Positions 30,420-40,891 of a DNA stretch of 64,000 nucleotides are shown one piece after another. The stretch is from Chaenocephalus aceratus (Eukaryota; Chordata; Actinopteri; Perciformes; Channichthyidae): assembly GCA_023974075.1 (NCBI GenBank), contig CM043790.1:2784523-2848522 (forward strand). The letters are read 5' to 3'. Each line of letters begins with the position of its first letter. Position 1 is the stretch's first letter. The notes under the pieces were generated by a model. That model worked only from the letters and a program-made list of their open reading frames with translations, did no database searches and was not told the origin of the DNA. The position numbers and the translations under genes are program-made.

Positions 30420-32100
30420 CGCTCTTTAAAAAGAATAATCTAGATGCTTCAGTAATGAACAATTACAGGCCCATATCAAACCTTCCATTTCTAGGTAAAA
30501 TCATTGAAAAAAGTTGTTTTTCACTGTTGAGTAATTTCTTGCATTTAAATGACTGTTTTGATGTGTTCCAGTCAGGCTTTCGTCCAAACCACAGCACTGA
30601 GACTGCTCTTGTAAAGGGTTTCAATGACATCCACTTAAACACAGACAGTGGCAGAACTTCAGTGTTAGTATTATTAGATCTCAGTGCTGCGTTTGACACT
30701 GTTGACCACAGCATATTACTAGACCGACTGGAAACTGGGTGGGACTTCGGAAACAGTTCTAAATTGGTTTGAATCCAACTTAAAGGACAGAAACAACTTT
30801 GTTTCTATAGGTAAATACTAGGGCTGTCAAACGATTACAATGTTTAATCAGATTAATCACAGCTTAAAAATTAATTAATCATGATTAATCACCATTCGAA
30901 CTATGTCCAAATATGCCATTTATGTATATTGTTGTGGGAATGGAAAGATAAATGAAAGAACATATCCATTTAACATACAGTATCTATGTTTATTATAACA
31001 TTTTTCTGCATGTCAAAATGAAAGACAACCCACACACCTATCAATCATCAAACCGTGGGGTCTTAATTCATTACGTGTTGATTTCTATCAACGGGGAGTA
31101 CTTCAGGAAAGTCGACAGAGGGGGGGGGCTAGTGGAGTACTTCGTGACCACAGAGTATGAACGTTGTGATCAGCTGTTTTTAGCGCAGTTCTCCAGTGAA
31201 GGGGGGAGTCTCCCTCCGCAGCCGGTTGGCGTAGTTTTGGCACAAGTCCGTTGTACAGACCGACGTTAACAGCAGCCCTGTCTGTGCACACGGAGACCGA
31301 CTCTGTCGTCCGGTGATCTAACCGCCTTCTGGAAAAGCTTCACAAGTACGTCGGTACGCAAATGCGCTTTGTGACACAAGTGACGGTACGCATTTCAGAT
31401 TACGCACATAACCTGCGTACCAGTTATGTGCACCCCTGTACCAGAGCCATATTATTACTATTATATGGCTCTGCCTGAACTACAGCAAAAGTATTCTCCG
31501 TCGGGACTTCCTGCAACAACACCACGCCGTTATCAAAGATGTTCTATTGAGAAGACGATCACTACGTGACAAAAGTTTTCAAAACCGTGGCTACTGAAAT
31601 CAATCTTACTAACTGCTGTCTGTGCAATTTACTCCGCGAGTTGGCAGACTTTATTTTGCTTACTTTAACATCATTATTCATGGTGGGGCTAAGGCCATTT
31701 CTTGGTATGGGTGTAGCCTACCCCAGCCATACCCTGGCGCTGCCACTGGTGGCACGTATGGGGCGGGCCATTCTGCACATGCGTTAAATGCGTTAAATAT
31801 TTTAACGCAATTAATTCAAAAAGTAATTACCCGCCGTTAACGCGATAATTTTTACAGCACTAGTAAATACACATCTGAGTTGACAAATATGACATGTGGG
31901 GTACCTCAAGGCTCCATCTGGGGCCTCTTCTCTTTAACATCTACATGCTACCACCTGGCTCAGATAATGAAAAACAACAAAATAAGTTACCATAGCTATG
32001 CGGATGACACACACATTTACGTAACAATTTCAACCAGGAGACTAATGCTCCAATTCAAACACTGAGTAAGTGGCATTGAACAAATCAATGACTGGATGTG
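30420..32100 (+). pseudogene. L2 ORF2 reverse transcriptase, split by a hAT
   Basis: Left part: NNYRPISNLPFLGKIIE, QSGFRPNHSTETAL and LDLSAAFDTVDHSIL (palm motif A). Right part after the hAT: CGVPQGS and YADDTHIYVT, the catalytic YADD. The element at 30819-31862 with an 8-bp duplication separates them. Removing it would restore contiguity but not the frame, since other indels exist. Confidence 0.88.
30819..31862. mobile_element. hAT element inside L2, 8-bp TSD GTAAATAC
   Basis: Target duplication GTAAATAC at 30811-30818 and 31863-31870. Termini TAGGGCTGTCAAACGATTA and, inverted, TAGTGCTGTAAAAATTATC. Length 1044 bp. It carries no recognisable transposase, only a 105-residue frame at 30952-31269 of unknown type, so it is probably non-autonomous. 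Confidence 0.92.
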
Positions 32101-32332
32101 TCAGAACTTTCCTCCAATTAAACAAAGATAAAACTGAGGTAATGGTTTTGGAGCCAAGGCAGAACGTAATAAAAGTTAGCACTGAGCTTCAGCCTGCAAT
32201 GTTCAAAACAACAGAGAAGCCAGAAATCTAGGTGTAGTCATGGACGCTGACCTGAGTTTTCAACAGTCACATTAAAACAGTTACTAAATCAGCCTACTAT
32301 CACCTAAAGAACATATCTAGGATTAAAGACTA

Positions 32333-32827
32333 ATGTCACAGCAGGATTTGGAAAAACTTGTCCATGCTTTTATCTTCAGTAGACTGGACTACTGCAATGG
32401 TGTCTTCACAGGTGTCACTAAAAAATCTATTAGAAAGCTGCAGCTAATTCAGAACGCTGCTGCTCGAGTCCTCACTAACACTAAGAAAGTGGATCACATC
32501 ACTCCTGTTCTGAAGTCTTTACACTGGCTTCCTGTGTGTCAAAGAATAGATTTCAAAATACTGCTGCTGGTTTATAAAGCACTGAATGGTTTAGGCCCAA
32601 AATACATTTCTGACCTCCTGCTAAATGATGAACCATCCAGATCTCTCAGGTCTTCAGGGACTGGTCAGCTTTCTGTCCCCAGAGTCAGAACTAAACATGG
32701 TAGAGCAGCGTTCAGTTATTATGCTCCAAATATCTGGAACAAACTCCCACAAACCTGCAGGTCCACTGCAACTCTTACTACTTTTAAATCCAGGCTGAAG
32801 ACTTTTCTTTTTGTCGCTGTTTTTTAA
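32333..32827 (+). pseudogene. L2 ORF2 C-terminal domain, open frame
   Basis: A 164-residue open frame, SQQDLEKLVHAFIFSRLDY to LKTFLFVAVF, with HWLPVCQRIDFKILLL and YAPNIWNKLPQ. This is the conserved region downstream of the RT in L2/Rex1-type LINEs. It is the only part of this ORF2 without a break. The truncated L2 pieces at 4644, 6994, 9373 and 21077 cover the same domain. Confidence 0.88.
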
Positions 32828-33074
32828 TTGAACTATTCATATCTTAGACTGCACTGTAACTTTTATCCATGTATTTTTTTCTTTTTATGTTTATTTTATT
32901 AGCTTTTCTTTTTAATGACTGATTTTAAATGCCATTTTCTTAATGTCTTTCGTTTTTGTAAAGCTCTTTGAATTGCCTTGTGTTGAAAAGTGCTATATAA
33001 ATAAACTTGCCTTGCCTTGCCTTGCCTTGCCTTGCATTGCATTGCATTGCATTGCATTGCATTGCCTTACTCAC

Positions 33075-33640
33075 TCACTCATGTGCCGTTGGAGGTCCGC
33101 AGAGTACTCTTCTGCCGGGGGTCCTGCCAACCCTTGTCCTGTCCCGTTGGGGTCCCGCCGACTACTCTCCTGCCGGGGGTCCTGCCAACCCTATGTCCTG
33201 TGCCGTTGGAGGCCCCGCCGACTAGACTTCTGCCGGGGGTCCTGCCAACCCTAAGTCCTGTGCCGTTGGAGGCCCCGCCGACTACTCTCCTGCCGGGGGT
33301 CCTGCCAACCCTGTGTCCTGTCCCGTTGGAGGCCCCGCCGACTACTCTCCTGCCAGGGGTCCTGCCAACCCTATGTCCTGTGTCGTTGGGGTCCCACCGA
33401 CTACTCTCCTGCCGGGGTCCTGCCAACCCTATGTCCTGTCCCGTTGGGGGTCCCGCCGACTACTCTCCTGCCAACTCTATGTCCCGTGCCTTTGGAGGTT
33501 CCGCTGGGGATCCTGCCAGCTCTATGTCCAGTCCAGTTGGAGGCCCCGCCATCACCTGTCCTGCCGGGGATACTGCCAACCCCTTGTCCAGTTCCGTTGG
33601 AGGCCCTGCCATCCTCTGTCTCTCGCCGGGGGTGCTGCCA
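33075..33640 (+). repeat. 60-bp codon-phased repeat of Gypsy copy C
   Basis: Eight to nine units on 'gccgttggaggccccgccga', five of them exactly 60 bp apart. It matches the block at 8270-8580, with more units and a few 1-bp deletions that shift frame (for example after 33405). Confidence 0.85.
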
Positions 33641-34015
33641 ACTCCTGGTCCCCTTCCGTGGGGATCCTGCCGAGGCCTATCCCACCGGCTCCGGTTCCTG
33701 TTCGGCCGACACCTGACTTTCCCGGCCGGGGCTCTCCCCTCATGCTCGGCCCCCTGAGTTGGCCCGCGGTGGCCTTCGCCCCTCCATAACCCCCACCTTG
33801 GACTCTGTCTTTGCCCCTGGGCCGTCCGCCCGGTCCCCCTTCTCGGCTTCTGCCTTGCCCCCGGGCCGTCCGCCCGAGATCCCTTCCTGGTCTTCTGCTG
33901 TACCCCTGGGCGGTCAGCTCAGTCCCGTCCTCCTGACCCCCCTCCACCCACCCTTGTGGCTTAGTGATATTTTTTGTCACTTGAATCTGGTCCTGCTTCC
34001 TACACACATCTAACA
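33641..34015 (+). other. Pro-rich tail and deleted 3' LTR of copy C
   Basis: GC-rich sequence as before the polypurine tract of copy B, then at about 33957 a jump to the last bases of the LTR ('ttttgtcacttgaatctgg', '...cacacatctaacag'). The polypurine tract and nearly all of the LTR are deleted. Confidence 0.7.
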
Positions 34016-34300
34016 GTTATGAAGGTTTTTTCTGCATGTAAACGGTCTGCAGAGTCACAAACCCTCAAAGTACACCCTGTAGCGAGTACAACTCGAACAC
34101 CGAGAAGACCTGTCTATATGCTGCCCCCAAGAACGCATCGTTGGACATTTCTCTTTTCTTCCTGGGTATAGTCACGTGCCCATACCAAAATGGACCCATT
34201 GGTCCAAATGGACCAATCCGTGGAGCCGTACCGTTAAGTCTGTGGATTGGTCCAAATTGACCAATCCGCGGACTTCCTCACACACACTCAATCTTTTCTC
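34016..34300 (+). mobile_element. Right piece of the TTAA-type repeat
   Basis: It resumes the element cut at 23346: 'gttatgaaggttttttctgc' parallels 'gttacgaaggtttttgtac' of the copy at 17166. 34191-34275 holds two copies of a short palindrome TTGGTCCAAATGGACCAA / TTGGTCCAAATTGACCAA. The right end is not clear. Confidence 0.55.
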
Positions 34301-34442
34301 AGCTGCAGCTCTGCCGATTTTTTTTGCCTGAGACGGCAGTACATTTACTGGTAGTAGAACCTAAAAATCCACCTCGTGTGTCTCACCTGTGGTCATGAAA
34401 GATGCGCCATATCCGAAAGAAAAAGATTGCGGATACAAGTAG

Positions 34443-34838
34443 CCGAAAAGGGTTTTCTTCAGAGTGTCATCTCCCTTAGGGATAAAGTGAGAAGTTCAAT
34501 CATCCGGAAGGGATTCGGAGCAGAACCGCTTTTCCTTTGACCTTTGAGTCGCAAGTAGCCAGGTGATGTGGTTCGGGCACCTGGTCTGGATGTACCTGGG
34601 CGCCTCCTTAGGGAGGTCTTCCAGGCACGTCCAGCTGGGAGGAGACCGAGGGCCAGACTCAGGACTAGGGGGAAGGGATTATAGTTCCATGCTGGCCTGG
34701 AGGAGCCTTGGAATCCCCCAGTCAAAGCTGGTTGATGTAGCCAGTGGAAAAGGAAGTTTGGGGCCCTATGCTGGAACTACTATCTCCGCACCCTGACACA
34801 GTAAGCGGTAAAAGATGGATGTCTGGATGAATACCTAA
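34443..34838 (+). mobile_element. Rex3/RTE LINE 3' end, 5'-truncated
   Basis: Phrases 'gtgatgtggttcgggcacct', 'ccaggcacgtccagctggga' and 'ggcctggaggagccttgga' and the tail 'agatggatgtctggatgaat' are diagnostic of the Rex3 ORF2 end and its short 3' tail. Frames are broken. Rex3 is widespread in teleosts. Confidence 0.85.
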
Positions 34839-37000
34839 AGAAAAAAGCGATCACTTTCAATTTAAAAGTAGTCTTTTGATCTATTGTTCAACAGAAGGTA
34901 ATCAGTGCAACTTCAATTGATTTAATTATCTACACTTGAGACAGTGAAACAAGCTGAAGACACAATATTTTCATTTACTAGTACTGTAATGAAGTTGTTT
35001 TTTTTCTCTGACGTGGACTATTTACCATCCAGCAAACACAAAGCGTTCACTTAAGGTTGTGTTTCTGGAAATCTTGATTTTAAATGTCTGGCTCTGTTTC
35101 TAGCAGCTAGATGTTAGCATCCGCTGGGCTTGACTGTTTGGTGCTGGGCAGGTAGAGTACAGTGAGCTTTTTCACTATCAACTGCATGCTGCTGCTGAAA
35201 CATTTTAATTGAGCGACAAGGCTGAACCCAAACAATAAAACCAACCAACGGTATAAAGCTTGGTAGGACTGCAGAGTTACATAATACTTGCTGGGTTCTT
35301 CTCCATTATAATGACTGTACAATTAACTTGTCATCAATTCTACTGGGAGTTATTTGGAAATAAAAACAAGCCCCCTGAAATATTTCTGTGTTATGATCTT
35401 GTGTTAGTCATACATATCTGCGAGGACTTAGTTTCGGTGTAAGGGGAGTTTTTACGCTTCACAAAGCACCCAATGTAAATCTCTAATGCTAGACCTTCCC
35501 TCTGTTCATTAAAAGCAGAAAGGACCTCTAAACATCTTCTTTCACTTCTTCATATGTAGTCCTTTTAAAAGAGAAAAAACAAGGGTTCCGTTTTTGGGTT
35601 GACCTTAATGTTGTTTAAATAGTGGCCTCAAATGAATGCCTTAGACCCAGTGATATTTCATATGTGATATGCATGAATACATGATATGTATAACCTCAGT
35701 AAAAACTTGTGGTCAGGCCAGTGCTTCAACTAACCACAAGTCAGTGGTACAAATATAACAATCACTTTTAGCTGTTGAAATAAATAGTTGTCTAAAGTAT
35801 GAAATGAAAAGGAACCGAGACTGCACAGAGCTAAACAAAAAACGACACAAAGACACATATAAAGAGAGAAACGTATTTGTTTTAAAAAAGCAGAAGAAAA
35901 CAAGCAGTTTGTTGAAGAAGCTAAGAAAGAGAAAAGCATCGATTTCATAATCATTACAGAAATGACAGTATTGAACAACAAATTAAATCAAGTAGAAAAA
36001 GATCAATAAAAAAAAAACATGAATAGAAACAAATCATAGAAAATCAAAACCAGAAAAAGTATAGCAAGTGATGCATCACATACATGTTAGTACTTATGTT
36101 TTATCCATAGCCACAGCTCCTTCAGATTAACCTACTGTGAGCTGTGTGTGGGTCTGTGTGGCGCCTGTTGAGGCTAAGAAATCATTTAAATGCTAGGACT
36201 GCTCTGGTTGCTTGATGTTCTCTGCATATCATGTATCATGAGGCAGAGGTGATTTCTGCTCCCCAAATAACAATGAAAACACTATACCTCTGGGGAAATC
36301 CCTGATCCATAATATACTATCACCATAGTTTACATAATGGCTTTATAATAGAACTAACATATTTCACTCAACATCACGTTTGAAGTCTTTGTACTGGCAA
36401 TCTTTGTATGACATTAGGCGAGGTAAAGTAGCAAAATACATGATTTACTTAAACGGTGAGAACGAAACGAGGCCATGCCTCATTATGCTAAGGTGGTTGT
36501 TATTGCTGTGCATCTGACGTTGTTTGTAATGTTCCTGCCTTTTCACCTTTAATTGTCCTTTGAAATGTTCCAGTTCTGCTCAGAGATAAGAAATGAAGCA
36601 TTCCACCATCTTTATCATGGATGCCACATATTACTTTTATAGTGGTCATTTTACTCAGTTAATAATTTGTAATAAACTGCACAATGACATATCCCTTAAT
36701 ATTTAATTGGGGAAATTGACTATTTGTAATGTAAAAGAGGTTGCACGACTGATGAAAAGTTACCCTCGGTGCGTTTTAGCATCTCCCAGCACATTTCTTT
36801 AACTCAAAATGTACTGATTTGATTCTGTCTAGCTCTCATCAATGTAGCTCAGCATCACATACAACTGATTTCAGTGAAATAACATCAGATTAACCCACTA
36901 CATATACAGCACCAGACAGGAGACAGCTAGTAAAGATTAGCTGGTCAAAGTCAACTTTAATGTCAATCTTTCAGTTTGTGTGTACAGACGTGTGAAATGA
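34839..37000. other. Intergenic, no gene seen
   Basis: AT-rich, apparently single-copy sequence. The ORFs in it (for example 35730-35981) have no recognisable domain. No tRNA or other RNA gene found. Confidence 0.45.
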
Positions 37001-37004
37001 CGTT

Positions 37005-37155
37005 TCCAACAACAAACATTAGCTAATGAACATAGCTGGTAAACATTAACTAGTTAACATTAGCTAGTGAACATTAACATTAGCTAGTGAACTTATCTAG
37101 TACACATTAGTTTGGTAAACATTAGCTGATGAACATTAGCTAGTAGACATTAGGT
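37005..37155. repeat. Short minisatellite ACATTAGCTAGTGA
   Basis: About eight to nine degenerate units of 14-17 bp of the type 'aacattagctagtgaacatt'. It lies directly left of the MITE at 37156. Confidence 0.7.
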
Positions 37156-37422
37156 ACCACTTTACAATAAGGCTACCCTTATAAAGGATTCATAAAGGGT
37201 TTATTATTAGGTTATGAATTAGGTTGTAAACACTTTATTAATCATTAAGAACCATTATAAACCAGTTCTAACATAGTTTTCATACATCAACACAGGCTCA
37301 ACTATTTGGCAAGCCTTATATTGGCTACTTAGCGAGAATTCAACTCAGTGAGCACAGATACCAAGGATGCTGGCTGATGAAGAAGACGAAGTAAGCTAAG
37401 TAGTCAATATAGCAGTACAGAT

Positions 37423-38507
37423 TAGGGATGGGAATTGGAAAGCAAATGTATATTCGAATATTCGACCCCCCAAAAAACGGTTAACCGAAATGTACATATC
37501 CTATAAAAAAAAATTGGGTAAAAAAAATGATTTCAAAAAGATTTTCAGAATACATTTTTAAATGTTTTACCCAATTTATTTTCAATAATTTTGGAAATAA
37601 GTACATACATGTTCAAATAAGTGTAGAAACCAAGTCGAATTTGTCAAATGTATTGAACTGGTGACAGCTATAGGCCTACAGCTTCATGTGCGGAGGCATT
37701 CACAATCAGCCCAGCTGTAGGGAAGACCCTCTCAGCTGGACGGAGGTTGCGGGTATAGCAAGGTATAGCATGGTAGCCTATATATAAGTTTAAGTTGGAA
37801 TAGTTTGACCTCTACACCGCACTCACTAACCTGGTCGAAATATTTCCACACATTACTCCTTTTTGACGCCATGTCTGTTGTGTAGGACTCTTCTACGACT
37901 GGTAAAATATGTTGAATACCGGCAAAACGAAATCTCTCCAGTCAAAATGTCTATGTAACTTTGCCGCCACACACGGTTGCCAAGCAGCGCTTATTGTTGT
38001 TTAGGCTGGCCACTCATGTGTCGCGAGGGTTGACAGGGGCGGGGGAGCACGCTCCATGAAACTGTTAGCGCTGGAACCTCACAACGGCTGCGGAGCGCAT
38101 TTGCGCCACATTTGGGCCTAAGATGAGGTTTGAGTCTGCGTGATCTGCGTGTAGGGAGGGGCAGCAGCCATATCATTAGTTAGAACTAGCTAGATCTGAT
38201 GGATTTGGACATAAACACGAGTGAAGTATAACCGCGCGAGAGAGAGAGAGATCAGCACCTGCAGCTCTACCCGCTGTGAGGGACCGGTGAGCGAGCAAAA
38301 CACACCTTAGACGTCAACAAACACAATTTAGCTATGGCAACTGTCGTATACATTGAATTATTCAATTTGATAATATGTAATCAACTTATGCATCACTCCC
38401 AACATTTTTTTTTTAATACAAATATTCATAACTCATATTCGAATACATGAATAATTATTCTAATACCTGAATAATTTCGAATATTCGATTAATCGTTCCC
38501 ATCCCTA
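37423..38507 (-). mobile_element. hAT element, 8-bp TSD GTACAGAT, transposase remnants
   Basis: Duplication GTACAGAT at 37415-37422 and 38508-38515; termini TAGGGATGGGAA and TTCCCATCCCTA. On the minus strand 37671-37739 encodes PAERVFPTAGLIVN, the conserved start of the hAT C-terminal dimerisation domain (family pattern SERVFSTAGxIV). 1085 bp is too short for a whole transposase, so this is a deleted derivative. 38075-38165 shares a GC-rich module with 48700-48860. Confidence 0.9.
37671..37739 (-). pseudogene. hAT transposase C-terminal (hATC) remnant
   Basis: Twenty-three codons from PAERVFPTAG to AVGL without a stop. The domain forms the transposase dimer in intact elements. The rest of the transposase is missing. 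Confidence 0.7.
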
Positions 38508-38800
38508 GTACAGATAGATGTTGGCTCACTATTTGGCAAGCAACCGGTCACAGTTGCCCTGTTTATCTTATAAAAGCTTATTAATGATTTATAAAGTGTT
38601 CACAACCTAATTGATAAATGAATTGCAAAATATTCCGTAAACCCTTAATAAGGGTAGTCTTATTGTAAAGTGGTGAGTATTAGCTAGTAAACAGAAATTG
38701 AACATTCGCTAGCGGAACATTTAGCATTTAAGAAACAACTATTCACTGCAGCTTGAATGGAGGCATCTCACTTGGGTTTTGTTACTTTACTACACCTAGC

Positions 38801-39992
38801 CAGGGGCGGAATGGGACTACAATTCAGCCCTGGAAAACTGACCCAGTCCGGCCACATGACAATGTCAAAAATGTTAGAAATCCGCTGTTTATTATTTAAA
38901 GTTTTACGTCCGATTCGCTCCTTTTTTCCTCTCTGTACACAGCTCCAGTTTGATCATTGGCCTGTTCGTCAGATTTCATTTTTAGTTGCTGCTGTAGCAG
39001 AAGTTTAGTACAATTATTTTTGATGAAATACTCCAAATCTCCACCCTCCATAATTGCATTCGCTTCAGTTGCTTGCTACTTTTTAAGGGAGGGTGATACA
39101 GTACAAACTGAAGTTGATGCGATTTGATTGGATTGTGAAGCATGAAGTGAGCCTCATCTGATTGGTCAATCCCTCAATTTTTTTTCACCAAGGGAAGCCA
39201 ATTTCGGCTAGCCTCCTCTCGCAACAAGTGCAATCTACTGTCACCATAACATCTAGAGGGGCGCTGTTTCACTCTTTGTAAAATACTCAATGAGAATGGG
39301 GGAGAGACGGGCTGGCAGAATACTTACCGAAACTAAACGAAGTGTTTTTATTTATTTATTACAATTATAACTACAATCCAAAATGCAGGGGAAACCAAGG
39401 CCCTTGGCCTCCAGGAGAAAACACCACTGAGTTCAAGGGATAATTCTCACCCACCTCTGCTCTTGCCCTGCACGTGTGCCAGTTGAGCTGGTTCTTCCAG
39501 CAGCTCAACTCTCTGTCCCTCATCATGAACGCAGGAGGCTGGCTGTATATTCTGAACTTCATCATCTTGCACGTGTTCTAAGCTGCTGCTGATAGTGCTT
39601 GTAGCAGCGCTGCTGCCAAAAAGGTCTGTCAATTTGCGACATTTATATGCTTCACCTGCGAGTGACTTCACCTTTTTTTCTCTTGCCTTCTCGGCCCCAC
39701 CTTTTTTCTTTTAGTTTTCTTTGATTTGTATCCATGTTTTTTCATTCTCCCTGTCTGCCGCGGCGTTTTAATCCCTTCTCTTCGTGTGGCCGGTATTTTT
39801 TCTTCTTTGTGTGTGATTATTTGACAGATAAGAACCACACAACTGCATTAGCGGCCGCTGTCGTCCTCTGTCGGCCATCAGCGCAACTTAAATGATGACG
39901 TTAAACAATTGTTTTTAAAGGGCCATCAACGGCCCTTGACGACCGGCCGTTTTGTGTTCTCCAGATTCTCCAGATGGCCAGTCCGCCCCCTG
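38801..39992 (-). mobile_element. hAT element, 8-bp TSD CACCTAGC
   Basis: Duplication CACCTAGC at 38793-38800 and 39993-40000. Termini CAGGGGCGGAATGGGACTA and, inverted, CAGGGGGCGGACTGGCCAT. 1192 bp. A minus-strand frame around 39447-39720 encodes SLAGEAYKCRKLTDLFG followed by a Ser/Glu-rich stretch, as in the N-terminus of hAT transposases with a TTF-type finger. The catalytic part is absent. Confidence 0.92.
39447..39720 (-). pseudogene. hAT transposase N-terminal remnant
   Basis: A Lys-rich leader and KCRKLTDLFGSSAATS, then SSLEHVQDDEVQNIQP and a stop. The short basic region plus K-LTD-FF/LFG wording is typical just ahead of the TTF zinc finger of hAT transposases and ZMYM-like host genes. 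It is part of the deleted element at 38801-39992. Confidence 0.5.
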
Positions 39993-40307
39993 CACCTAGC
40001 TAACACATTTTCATCATAGTTATCATTAGGAAGATTGCCTTCAACCTTGGGAGTTCATATTTTCTCCCAAAACTTGAACAAGTCCTACGTTACTGAGGTG
40101 TCAGGGGCCTCCCATCATTTAACCTTAGGTTAGAGCTCAGAATGAAACACACAACACAGACACAAACCAATCGTCCGCCATTACACTTTCACCTTTAATC
40201 AGCTTTGTTGCCCACTACTTTCTTCAGCTGGTATAAAAAAATACTAAAACAGAAAAAAATAGAAAAAGACAATAGACTCCAACTATTGAATATAATACCC
40301 CACGAGT

Positions 40308-40891
40308 CAACCCAGTCTCACGGCATTTCGTGTAATAGTCACGAAATTAATTGAATCTATTGATTCGTGTTCACCAACACGATCTTCCCATTTTTTTTTG
40401 TCACACAGAACGATTTTAAAAGCAATGTATTTCTATTGGTAGTGTGATTTGTGCCTGCATCACGTCTTTTGTCCGGTCGGGTCTTGGAAGCTGTGTGGTT
40501 CATAAAAACATGTTCTTACTCAATATCAAGCCACGATATTGTTTTATTTTTAAATTGTATAATGTCTGACTTTTTTTTGCCATCCACGAGGAAAATAAAT
40601 GGGGCTCAGAGCCTCAGAATACTGAAATCTGTATTTTTCAAATATCTTTTTCCTTCTAATGGTTATTATTTGGTGCAGGGCACGAAACATACTACCAGTA
40701 GAAATACATTGCTTCTAAAATCGTTCTGTCAGAATACTGAATCTGTATTTTTTAAAATCTGTTTTTCCTTCTAATTTGTTATTATTTACATTGCTTTTAA
40801 AATCGTTCTGTGTGACACGAAAAAAAATGGGGAAATCGTGTTGGTGAACACGAATCAATAGATTAATGTTGTGACTATAACACGAAATGCC
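40308..40891. mobile_element. Short copy of the foldback family
   Basis: It starts CAACCCAGTCTCACGGCATT and ends 'cacgaaatgcc', with the hairpin TCGTGTT...AACACGA near both ends. The middle consists of the arm sequence ('caaaatggggctcagagcct'-like, 'aaatctgtatttttcaaata') reversed on itself with partial duplication. At about 584 bp it is essentially two arms without the 3.7-kb interior. The last ~14 bp of the right terminus differ. Confidence 0.8.

Larger units (their letters stand above)
28225..33069 (+). mobile_element. Long L2 LINE copy with CCTTG/CATTG tail
   Basis: Non-LTR retrotransposon inserted in the body of Gypsy copy C. It has a Pro/Ser-rich ORF1-like part (about 28360-28740), an APE endonuclease (about 28960-29630), a reverse transcriptase (30420-32100, split by a hAT at 30819-31862), a C-terminal domain (32333-32827) and a 3'UTR ending in (CCTTG)n followed by (CATTG)n at 33007-33066. 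ORF2 is frameshifted many times. It is the longest L2 in the window and serves as reference for the truncated ones. Confidence 0.9.
23347..34015 (+). mobile_element. Gypsy-type element (copy C), 10.7 kb with nested insertions
   Basis: Bounded by the 5-bp duplication GTTAT at 23342-23346 and 34016-34020. It has a 5' LTR (23347-26734, interrupted by a Tx1-like LINE), a gag-like start at 26755, AAMVP repeats, a SPLS-type 12-bp block, an L2 insertion (about 28225-33069), the 60-bp repeat block, a Pro-rich tail and a remnant 3' LTR reduced to its last ~45 bp ('gtcacttgaatctggtcctg' onward). As in copy B there is no pol. The 3' LTR lost most of its length along with the polypurine tract. Confidence 0.85.
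37156..38674. mobile_element. Long-TIR MITE (ACCACTTTACAATAAG), split by a hAT
   Basis: Left end ACCACTTTACAATAAGGCTA and right end inverted ACCACTTTACAATAAGACTA, with similarity continuing for about 100 bp ('cccttataaaggattc', 'ttaggttgtaaacactttat'). Without the hAT at 37423-38507 it would be about 430 bp, mostly two inverted arms. No target duplication could be assigned with certainty. Confidence 0.75.
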
